Shown piece by piece: positions 32,739 through 39,196 of a stretch of 39,196 bases of DNA; within the stretch, counting starts at the first letter, position 1; every line of letters begins with the position of its first letter. The position numbers and the translations under genes are program-made. The DNA is taken from the NCBI GenBank assembly GCA_947259915.1, contig CAMYOC010000034.1, positions 1 to 39,196 on the forward strand, read 5' to 3'. The notes beneath the pieces are model-generated. The model saw nothing but the letters and a program-made list of their open reading frames with translations. It did not search any database and was not told the origin of the DNA. The stretch is from an uncultured Gammaproteobacteria bacterium. GTDB lineage: Bacteria; Pseudomonadota; Gammaproteobacteria; Steroidobacterales; XN24.

Positions 32739-34018
32739 CAGACGTCCCTGGCCAGTCTCAGGCCGGTGAACTGCCAGCGTTGATGTGGATAGAAGAAATT
32801 GCGATAGCTCGGACGGATATGACCCGCCGGTGTGGCGCACGAGCCGCCACGCAGCACCATCTGGCTGCACATAAACTTGCCGTTGTACTCACCCAGCGAG
32901 CCGGCGAGTGGGCGGAACCCGGGGTAGGGCGCGTAGGCGCCGGCGGTCCATTCCCACACGTCGCCGAAAAATTGCCGTGGTCCGGTGCCCCCGGCAGGAC
33001 GGGGATGAAAGGCGCCGCTGTCTGCGAGATTGCCTGCCACAGGGAATTCACGGGCGACCACCTCCCATTCCGCTTCGGTCGGCAGTCTGGCGCCGGCCCA
33101 ACGCGCAAAGGCGTCGGCTTCGTAATAGCTGAGATGACATACCGGGGCCTCGGGATCGATCTCACGGCGGCCACCCAGCGTGAATTCCGTTTCCAGCGCC
33201 AGATCCCAGTACAGCGGCTGGCGCCAGTCCTCGGTCTGAATGACTGACCAGCCATCCGACAGCCACAGCTCCGGTGCCTGATAACCCCCGTCGCGGATGA
33301 ACTCACGATACTCGTCATTGCTCACCGGCCGGGTGGCGATCTGGAAGTCCTCCAGCCAGCTGCGATGCCGCGGCGTCTCATTGTCGAAACAGAAGCCGCC
33401 GTCATCGTTGCCGATCTCGACGACACCGCCGGGGAAGCCGGCGAAGCTCATCGGACCGGCCACACCCGCCCGGGTCTCCGGTGCGGGCCGCCAGGCCGGT
33501 TCGAGCGGGTTGGCCGCAAACACATGCTTGATATCGGTCAGCATCAGCTCCTGATGCTGCTGCTCGTGGTTCAGACCCAGGGTCACGAGGAACTCGAAGT
33601 CCTGATCGTCCCGGGTCGACAGCAAGCGCTTCATGTGTTCGTCGACATGGGCCCGATAATCCAGGACCTCAGCCACGGTCGGCCGGGACAGCAAGCCACG
33701 CCGCGGCCGCGCGTGCATCTGACCCGCCGTGTAGTAATAACTGTTGAACAGGAAGTCGTAGCGTTGATCGAAGGGGCGATAGCCGTCGAGGTGTTCGCCG
33801 AGGATGAAGCGCTCGAAAAACCAGCTGACATGGGCCAGATGCCATTTGGTCGGGCTCACATCCGGCATGGTCTGGATGACCATGTCCTCGGCCGCCAGAG
33901 TACGGGTCAGCTCGACGCTCTGGCGCCGGACCGCGTGGTAATCGGCCTCAAGGCCAGTGCTCCCGGGCGCTGCGGCGCCAGGACTGGGGTCAGACCCGAT
34001 TGGAGACTGGATGGCCAC
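32738..34018 (-). CDS. egtB: Ergothioneine biosynthesis sulfoxide synthase EgtB
   Basis: A 426 aa iron(II)-dependent oxygenase that couples hercynine with a thiol (gamma-glutamylcysteine or cysteine) to form the sulfoxide. An N-terminal DinB-like domain carries the three-His iron site (H60 in WHLAH, then H151 and H155 in NHEQQHQE). The C-terminal formylglycine-generating-enzyme-like domain has GGVVEIGNDDGGFCFDNETPRH, ARLPTEAEWEVVAR, GDVWEWTAGAY and VLRGGSCATPAGHIRPSYRNFF. The only good start is GTG at 34018, three codons after an in-frame stop. The first 20 or so residues (SPIGSDPSPGAAAPGS) are not conserved, and residues 8-11 are encoded by a palindromic repeat unit. Confidence 0.95.
   Translation of the reverse strand: MAIQSPIGSDPSPGAAAPGSTGLEADYHAVRRQSVELTRTLAAEDMVIQTMPDVSPTKWHLAHVSWFFERFILGEHLDGYRPFDQRYDFLFNSYYYTAGQMHARPRRGLLSRPTVAEVLDYRAHVDEHMKRLLSTRDDQDFEFLVTLGLNHEQQHQELMLTDIKHVFAANPLEPAWRPAPETRAGVAGPMSFAGFPGGVVEIGNDDGGFCFDNETPRHRSWLEDFQIATRPVSNDEYREFIRDGGYQAPELWLSDGWSVIQTEDWRQPLYWDLALETEFTLGGRREIDPEAPVCHLSYYEADAFARWAGARLPTEAEWEVVAREFPVAGNLADSGAFHPRPAGGTGPRQFFGDVWEWTAGAYAPYPGFRPLAGSLGEYNGKFMCSQMVLRGGSCATPAGHIRPSYRNFFYPHQRWQFTGLRLARDV
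33987..33997. repeat. Palindromic repeat unit within the 5' end of egtB
   Basis: GGGTC-A-GACCC, a perfect 5-bp inverted repeat with a one-base centre. Read on the minus strand as GGGTCTGACCC it closely resembles the core of the three longer repeats at 34289, 35723 and 38238 (GGKGTCTGACMCC). It falls in codons 8-11 of egtB. Confidence 0.5.
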
Positions 34019-34091
34019 AACAGCGGTCTAGGGTACCGGTCCGGGCGACCGGATTCAAAAACGGAGGCATCGGCCTGCCGGCGTATCTGCC

Positions 34092-34120
34092 TTGACGAGG
34101 CAGGGGCCAGCGGCTTTAAT
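34092..34120 (+). promoter_or_regulatory. Sigma-70 promoter of tRNA-Phe
   Basis: TTGACG (34092-34097) and TTTAAT (34115-34120) are separated by exactly 17 nt. Transcription would begin near 34127, about 12 nt before the mature tRNA. The stretch between the -10 and the tRNA begins ACGCG, consistent with the GC-rich discriminator of stable-RNA promoters. Confidence 0.75.
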
Positions 34121-34138
34121 ACGCGTCCTTCCCCTGTT

Positions 34139-34214
<76 letters not shown>

Positions 34215-34288
34215 TTCTTTTGACGACTTGCGTCGTTGCCAATACTCTCTAGACACCCGCCTGCGTGAAGCCCGCCCCTTTTGCCAAC

Positions 34289-34316
34289 AAAGGGGTCTGA
34301 CACCTTTGACCCCTTT
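34289..34316. repeat. Palindromic repeat, copy A
   Basis: Outer arms AAAGGGGTC and GACCCCTTT are perfect 9-bp inverted repeats. Nested inside is AAAGGGGTCTGACACCTTT, the same 19-mer design as copies B and C with one mismatch. It lies between tRNA-Phe and the metallo-hydrolase gene. Confidence 0.75.
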
Positions 34317-34393
34317 CACACCGCGCCGCAAAAAGTGCATTATCGTTGCCTGCACAACGAGTCACCAGGCCTGCGCTCAATGGAGAAACCACA

Positions 34394-35689
34394 ATGACCA
34401 AGAAGAACCCGTTTCAACTCCTGTTGGGGTTTCTGCTGGGCATGGGCGTAGCGATTATGCTGCTGACCTCGTTGCCGGAGTCTCCGATACAGAGCGCCGG
34501 CGCCGCCAGCCCCGCGGGCCCACAGCAATGGTCGCGGACCGGGCCCTTCCCGGTCCATGAGGTCTATTACCCGGGCACGGAGACCCTTGCGCCCGACGAG
34601 ATGCGCGTTGTCGCCTGTGGCACCGGCATGCCACAGCCGCGGCTAAAACAGGCGGCCGCGTGTTTTCTTGTCGAACTCGGTAACGGCGACAAGTTCATCT
34701 TCGACATGGGTGAGGGGTCTTTCGAGCGCATCATGGCCCTGGGGATACCGCTGGACCAGCTGGACAAAGTCTTTCTCGGCCATTTGCACCTCGATCATGC
34801 GGGTGATTTCCCGGCTTTTTACTTCACCGGACCTGTGAACAACCGGCTTACGCCGCTGCGGGTCTGGGGCCCGAGTGGCGTAAAACCCGAGTGGGGCACG
34901 AAAGCCTGGGCTGGCTACATGCAGAAGCAGTGGGCCTGGGAAAAGGCCGGGCGCGGCAGCGCGGTGGATCCGCGGGGACTGGAACTCGAGGTGAACGAGT
35001 TCGACTGGACCGGCGTCAATAAAGTCATCTACAACGAAAACGGCGTAACCATCCGCTCGCTGCCGGCCATTCACCTGGATCAGTCGGTGAGCTTCTTGCT
35101 CGACTGGAATGGGCTGCGTTTTGCGTTCTCCAGCGACACCCTGCCGAACAAGTGGTGGCGTGAACACGCCACGAACGCGGACCTGTCGATTCACGAGTGC
35201 TTCATCCCGCCGCAAATGATGGTAGAGCGCTATGGAATGGCGCCGTCGGAGGCCGTGATGGTCGGCACCCAAGGCCACACTGCGGCACAGGCCTTCGGCA
35301 AGATCATGTCGCTGACGAAGCCGAAGCATGCCGTGTGCTATCACTTCCAGAACGATTTCGACACGCAGATCGTGGTTGCGGAAGAAATCCGCAAGACCTA
35401 CGACGGGCCATTCGACCTGGCAGTGGACTTCATGACCTGGAACGTGACGAAGGACGGTATCCGCACCCGGATGGCCGTGCCGAATCACGAGAGCTTCCCG
35501 GCGCCGCCGCAGCGCGCCAAGCAGCCACCGGATTCCATGAATGCGTACAAGTGGACGGAATTCAGCCTGTCTGGCGTGGAGCCGGAGTCGGCTGCCGTGA
35601 CGAACGCGCTGATCGACGCGTTCAACAAGCAGAACGGCACGGACATCAAACCGGGGCTGACCGGTCTGCCGTTCAAGAAGAAGGAATAG
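34394..35689 (+). CDS. MBL-fold metallo-hydrolase (GntH-like)
   Basis: A 431 aa protein with an N-terminal hydrophobic segment (QLLLGFLLGMGVAIMLLTSL) that should export or anchor it. A metallo-beta-lactamase fold follows, with the zinc motif HLHLDHAGD (H130, H132, D134, H135). Other blocks are YYPGTETLAPDEMRVVACGTGMP, CFLVELGNGDKFIFDMGEGS, FAFSSDTLPNKWW, HTAAQAFGKIM and YHFQNDFDTQ. It resembles the family annotated as guanitoxin-biosynthesis GntH, related to RNase Z-type hydrolases. No other guanitoxin genes are present, so that pathway is not implied and the substrate is unknown. Start ATG 34394 follows GGAG; an upstream ATG at 34346 is less likely. It stands alone between two palindromic repeats. 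Confidence 0.82.
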   Translation: MTKKNPFQLLLGFLLGMGVAIMLLTSLPESPIQSAGAASPAGPQQWSRTGPFPVHEVYYPGTETLAPDEMRVVACGTGMPQPRLKQAAACFLVELGNGDKFIFDMGEGSFERIMALGIPLDQLDKVFLGHLHLDHAGDFPAFYFTGPVNNRLTPLRVWGPSGVKPEWGTKAWAGYMQKQWAWEKAGRGSAVDPRGLELEVNEFDWTGVNKVIYNENGVTIRSLPAIHLDQSVSFLLDWNGLRFAFSSDTLPNKWWREHATNADLSIHECFIPPQMMVERYGMAPSEAVMVGTQGHTAAQAFGKIMSLTKPKHAVCYHFQNDFDTQIVVAEEIRKTYDGPFDLAVDFMTWNVTKDGIRTRMAVPNHESFPAPPQRAKQPPDSMNAYKWTEFSLSGVEPESAAVTNALIDAFNKQNGTDIKPGLTGLPFKKKE

Positions 35690-35722
35690 ACCGGGCATAC
35701 CGGACCTACCATTCCGTGCAAC

Positions 35723-35741
35723 AAAGGTGTCTGACACCTTT
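35723..35741. repeat. Palindromic repeat, copy B
   Basis: AAAGGTGTC-T-GACACCTTT, a perfect 9-bp inverted repeat with a single central base. It lies 34 nt after the metallo-hydrolase stop and about 200 nt before the TPR gene. It lacks a T-tract after the stem and is therefore a poor terminator. Confidence 0.8.
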
Positions 35742-35940
35742 GATCCGAAGTGCCGGACATGGTCTTATAACTTATTCGCGATTGGACCGGTTTCGCTGTG
35801 CGAAAGCGGCCGCTGAGCGCGACCGGATGGCAGCCTGCTTTCGGGCCCAATAAGCTATTAAGCTATGCCCGGCACCGATCGACAAACCCTTACGGATCAG
35901 CCATCATCCTTCGAGCCGAGGGGAGGCCGTAGCAGCAACA

Positions 35941-38187
35941 ATGTCGTTCCTGGAAGAACTCAAGCGACGTAACGTCGTCAAGGTGGCGGTGCTCTATGTG
36001 ATCGCCACCTGGCTGCTGTTGCAGGTGGCCGATGTGGGCGTGTCGCTGCTTGGACTGCCCGAGTCAATCGGCAAGGTCATATTCCTGATTCTGGCCCTCG
36101 GGTTCCCACTGGCGCTGATCTTCTCCTGGGTCTACGAGATGACCCCGGAGGGATTGAAGAAAGAGAAGGACATTGATCGCAGCCAGTCCGTCACGCCGGA
36201 CACCGGGCGCAAGATAAATGTCCTGATCATCGTCATGCTGGCGCTGGCCATCGGCGCGGTGGTTTTGGATCGGCTGATCCCGGAATCCACACCGGTCGCC
36301 GACAATCGGGTCATCGATGACGTGGTGGAGACCAAAGCGGTCGACCCGACGACGCTGGCCGCGATGAAATTCGCTCCTGCGCCAGAACGCTCGATCGCGG
36401 TACTGCCGTTCGTCAACATGAGCGCGGACGAGGAAAACGAATTTTTTGCCGACGGCTTGTCCGAAGAACTGCTCAATGTCCTGGCCAGGATCAAGGACTT
36501 CAAAGTCGCCGGCCGCACATCTTCATTTGCGTTCAAGGGCAAGAACGAAGATTTCAAGCAGATCGGCGAGGCGCTGAACGTCAAGAACATCCTCGAGGGC
36601 AGCGTGCGCAAATCCGGCGACACCGTCCGCGTGACCGCACAGCTGATCGAAGTCTCGAATGGTTATCACCTCTGGTCCGACACCTATGATCGCAAGCTGG
36701 ACAATATCTTTGAGATCCAGGATGAGATCGCGACCCAGGTTGTCGCCGCGCTAAAACAGGAACTGCTTGGTGCATCCGATCAGGCGGTCATCGCCAAAAA
36801 GAGCACGGAAAACGTCGAGGCCTATCAGCATTATCTGAAAGGTCTGCATCATGTGGCGTATCGATCCAGGGAACAGCTGGAGCTGGCGCTCGCGGAGTTC
36901 AAGGAAGCAGCAAGGATCGACCCGAATTATGCGCTGGCATATACCGGCATCGCCTATGTCTACGTGATGCAGGCCTCTTACGCTTATCGCAGCATCGCCG
37001 AAGTCGGTCCACTGGCCGAGCTTTCGATTGAGAAGGCATTTGCCATCGATGACCAGCTGAGCGAGGCCTGGGCGATCAAGGCACAGCTGCTGAGCGGCAT
37101 GGGCGCGCCAGACAGTGAAACAGCTCCACTACTGGAACGTGCGATCGCCCTGAATCCAAATAATGCCTATGCCTATATGTGGCTGGCCGGATCGTTCTTC
37201 GCATCGGATCCTGAGCGGATGTGGGAGCTCTTTAACAAGGCCTACGAGCTCGACCCGCTTGCGCCCGTGATCGTACAGAACATGGCGATTAACACCGCGT
37301 TCGATGGTGACATGGATAAAGCGGTGTACTACGCCAATCAGCTAAAGGAGATCGCCCCGGACTGGGACGGCACCTATCGGACATTGTCGAGTCTGGCATT
37401 GGTCCAGGGCGACTTGGAGCAAGAAATACGCTCGCTGCACAAGGTCCTGGAGCTGGATCCCGAATCGATTACGACGTACGAGGGTCTGGCGGATCATTAC
37501 ATGCTCCTGGGCGATCTGGAACAGGCCCAGGCGTTGATCGACAAGGGCCGGCGCCTGAACCCGGCCTATGGCGGTATCGCGGCGAGCGAGGCAGCCATCC
37601 TTTTGTTACAGGGCAACAAAGAGGCTGCCGTTCAATCGATGCAGGCCATGGTGCGCAAGTGGCCGGAGGACAAGACCCTGCTGCGGTCCGCGGCCAGGAT
37701 TGAAGCGTATGCGGGGAATCTGCAACAAGCCAACGATCTCTACCTGAGATCATACGGGTACCAGGAATATCCGTCTGCATGGGCAGTCGATACCAGCAAC
37801 GCGTTTGAACTGCCCCTGTTCGCCTATGTGATCTACCAGCTAGGGGACACGGAGACGGCGGTTGAATTGTCAGAGACCGTTCAGGAATTCTTTGCCATCT
37901 TGGCGGAACAGGGCGCGGGATTTTGGGGCATAGGTGCTTTTGCCTCGAATGCCGCGGCCGCGATGCAGGATCGCAAAGGCGCCTTGAGCGGACTCCAGCT
38001 TGCACTCGATAAGGGCATGACCGCAGGTCCGCTATTGCGCCTGGATCCGTCCTATGATTTTTTGCGTGATGATCCGCAATACCTGGCATTAAGTCAGGAG
38101 CTCGAACGGCGTAGAAAAGCGGTTGTCGTCGCGCTGACCAAAGATGGTTTGATCGGCGACACGACGCTGGCCCAGGCTGATCCCTGA
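35941..38187 (+). CDS. Membrane TolB-like/TPR protein, paralogue 2
   Basis: 748 aa, same architecture as the product of 24758-26587. The N-terminal module LKRRNVVKVAVLYVIATWLLLQVADVGVSLLGLP has helices at about 13-33 and 44-65, a third helix lies at about 92-110, then a TolB-like domain (150-258; SIAVLPFVNMSADEENEFFADGLSEELLNVLA, NILEGSVRKSGDTVRVTAQLIEVSNGYHLWSDTYDRK). A long TPR array (about 290-690) follows, with units such as ARIDPNYALAYTGIAYVYVM and LELDPESITTYEGLADHYMLLGDLEQAQALIDKG. No enzymatic domain. It probably acts as an inner-membrane scaffold. GGGAGG lies 14 nt before the ATG, a rather long spacing. Flanked by repeat copies B and C; by eye it is somewhat richer in A+T than its neighbours. 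Confidence 0.85.
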   Translation: MSFLEELKRRNVVKVAVLYVIATWLLLQVADVGVSLLGLPESIGKVIFLILALGFPLALIFSWVYEMTPEGLKKEKDIDRSQSVTPDTGRKINVLIIVMLALAIGAVVLDRLIPESTPVADNRVIDDVVETKAVDPTTLAAMKFAPAPERSIAVLPFVNMSADEENEFFADGLSEELLNVLARIKDFKVAGRTSSFAFKGKNEDFKQIGEALNVKNILEGSVRKSGDTVRVTAQLIEVSNGYHLWSDTYDRKLDNIFEIQDEIATQVVAALKQELLGASDQAVIAKKSTENVEAYQHYLKGLHHVAYRSREQLELALAEFKEAARIDPNYALAYTGIAYVYVMQASYAYRSIAEVGPLAELSIEKAFAIDDQLSEAWAIKAQLLSGMGAPDSETAPLLERAIALNPNNAYAYMWLAGSFFASDPERMWELFNKAYELDPLAPVIVQNMAINTAFDGDMDKAVYYANQLKEIAPDWDGTYRTLSSLALVQGDLEQEIRSLHKVLELDPESITTYEGLADHYMLLGDLEQAQALIDKGRRLNPAYGGIAASEAAILLLQGNKEAAVQSMQAMVRKWPEDKTLLRSAARIEAYAGNLQQANDLYLRSYGYQEYPSAWAVDTSNAFELPLFAYVIYQLGDTETAVELSETVQEFFAILAEQGAGFWGIGAFASNAAAAMQDRKGALSGLQLALDKGMTAGPLLRLDPSYDFLRDDPQYLALSQELERRRKAVVVALTKDGLIGDTTLAQADP

Positions 38188-38237
38188 ACCGATGGGCAAT
38201 ACGGGGGCAGCGTGTTTGCTGTCTCTGCCGGTTGCGC

Positions 38238-38256
38238 AAAGGTGTCTGACACTTTT
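38238..38256. repeat. Palindromic repeat, copy C
   Basis: AAAGGTGTCTGACACTTTT, identical to copy B except for one C-to-T change in the right arm and the final base context. It lies 50 nt after the TPR gene stop and closes the second repeat-bounded segment. Confidence 0.75.
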
Positions 38257-38369
38257 TGTCTGCTCAGGTACCGTTCCTGGTCGCCTTATCAATCTCGGCG
38301 GTCTCCCTGGGAGCGGGACCCGGTCCCGATCGACGTATCGTGCCAATCAATCACGCCGCCGGCAGCCGG

Positions 38370-39196
38370 TTATTCCCCTGCCGACTTCATCCTCCCCAGC
38401 CCCGCGTCCGCCTGCTGCCGAACATAGTGCCTGAGCCCCTCGAGCTCCCTGTCCGTCAAATCCGCAAACGCCGGCATGCCCTGCCCGGTCAGCCCGCCGC
38501 CGCGCACGATGCGGTAGAAGGCCTCCTTGTCCAGCACTATCGGGGACGCCCTGAGGTCCGGTGCCGCGCCGCCCGCGACGACGCCGATTCCATGGCAGTA
38601 CCAGCAGATCCCCTCGATCTCCTTGCGCTCATATAGGCGCGCGCCTTCGGCGGCGAGTGCCTCGTCGACTTCGAAGTCCGCCGCCTCGATCGGCTGCGGG
38701 ACGAGGGGCGACGGCTGGGCCGTCAGGTCTGCGTCGCCGTGGAGAGAGAAGGCGATCAGCCGCCGGGTCTGGCGGCGGTAAGACCAGCCGAGATCGGCCG
38801 CGGCGCCGCCGCCCAGAGCACTGTAGCCGCCGCCGAAGCCGACCAGCAGCGCGATGTACTGCCTGCCATCGAGCTGGTAGGTGATCGGTGGGGCGGAGAT
38901 GCCGAGGCCGGCGTCGAAGGTCCACAGGACGTCGCCGGTGCGGGCGTCGTAGGCGAGCAGTTTTCCGTCGGCGCGCCCCTGGAACACCAGGTTGCCGGCG
39001 GTGGTCAGGGTGCCGGCGCTCCAGAAATGGTCCTGGGGTATCTCCCAGGCCTTCTCCTGCTTCACCGGATCCCAGGCGACCAGCGAGCCCGGGTAGTCCC
39101 GCGGCTGCTCGTCGAGCCACACCATCTCGACGCCGATCCCGCCCCGGAAGGCGACCGACTGAAACGCCTCAGTGTCGATGTTCTGGTCGTGGAAGC
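38370..39196 (-). CDS. PQQ-dependent dehydrogenase with cytochrome c domain (partial, N-terminus beyond right edge)
   Basis: About 275 C-terminal residues of a periplasmic quinohaemoprotein alcohol-dehydrogenase-type enzyme. Visible are the last beta-propeller blades (GSLVAWDPVKQEKAWEIPQDHFWSAGTLTTAGNLVFQGRADGKLLAYDARTGDVLWTFDAG, GISAPPITYQLDGRQYIALLVGFGG), each with the tryptophan-docking pattern of PQQ enzymes. A cytochrome c domain follows with haem motif CWYCH and a distal methionine in GQGMPAF. It would oxidise an alcohol, aldehyde or sugar and pass electrons to a c-type cytochrome or quinone. The frame is open to the window edge. The metal/PQQ catalytic Asp and the signal peptide lie outside, so the substrate is unknown. 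Confidence 0.9.
   Translation of the reverse strand, partial: FHDQNIDTEAFQSVAFRGGIGVEMVWLDEQPRDYPGSLVAWDPVKQEKAWEIPQDHFWSAGTLTTAGNLVFQGRADGKLLAYDARTGDVLWTFDAGLGISAPPITYQLDGRQYIALLVGFGGGYSALGGGAAADLGWSYRRQTRRLIAFSLHGDADLTAQPSPLVPQPIEAADFEVDEALAAEGARLYERKEIEGICWYCHGIGVVAGGAAPDLRASPIVLDKEAFYRIVRGGGLTGQGMPAFADLTDRELEGLRHYVRQQADAGLGRMKSAGE

Noticed and set aside
35723..35741. Copy B palindrome as a transcription terminator
   Set aside because: The near-perfect symmetry has a one-base loop and no T-tract, and the same sequence recurs elsewhere, so a repeat element fits better.
34215..38369. Integrative element with attL/attR at tRNA-Phe
   Set aside because: No integrase and no second copy of the tRNA 3' end were found; only the palindromic repeats support mobility.

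Overview
The window is about 39 kb of GC-rich chromosomal DNA, almost all coding. It looks like a gammaproteobacterium outside the Enterobacterales: the end-to-end asmA ... mutY-yggX order is a gammaproteobacterial arrangement, and a PEP-CTERM gene with a sigma-54 promoter is typical of environmental, exopolysaccharide-forming Proteobacteria. I cannot name the genus from sequence reading alone.

Layout. 1-5289 (minus): a HemN-family radical SAM gene running off the left edge, then a tightly overlapping trehalose operon otsB - GH15 glycosidase - otsA. 5649-9913 (plus): RND efflux adaptor and pump. 9953-11857: ABC-F ATPase. 11858-12768: a regulatory region (sigma-54 promoter, IHF-like site, paired palindromes) driving a small PEP-CTERM gene that carries an in-frame TAG ahead of its sorting signal, closed by a strong terminator. 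12841-13599: fluoride channel crcB with a DUF190 gene. 13618-15765: divergent ldh and pfkA around a perfect 22-bp palindrome. 15787-22535 (minus): a signalling block with glucokinase inside it, in transcription order a PAS-GGDEF-EAL protein with degenerate motifs, glk, a multi-PAS histidine kinase, a FixJ-like regulator and an Asp-to-Glu pseudo-receiver. 22656-26587 (plus): ECF sigma factor, membrane anti-sigma candidate, DUF4097 protein and a TolB-like/TPR membrane protein. 26711-31757 (plus): asmA, two periplasmic SRPBCC proteins, mutY and yggX, joined by short overlaps. 31758-34018 (minus): egtB-egtD for ergothioneine. 34139-34214: tRNA-Phe(GAA) with a good promoter. 34289-38256: two single-gene segments (GntH-like metallo-hydrolase; a second TolB/TPR protein) separated by three copies of a palindromic repeat. 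38370 to the right edge (minus): C-terminal part of a PQQ dehydrogenase with a cytochrome c domain.

How it fits together. Carbon handling recurs (trehalose synthesis and turnover, glucokinase, phosphofructokinase, lactate dehydrogenase). So do stress functions (trehalose, ergothioneine, YggX, MutY, fluoride export, efflux) and envelope functions (AsmA/SRPBCC, the ECF operon, the PEP-CTERM protein). The best candidates for something undescribed are the PEP-CTERM locus with its interrupting amber codon and sigma-54 control region, the palindrome-delimited segments after the tRNA, and the asmA-SRPBCC-SRPBCC unit. No CRISPR array, transposase, prophage gene or rRNA was seen.
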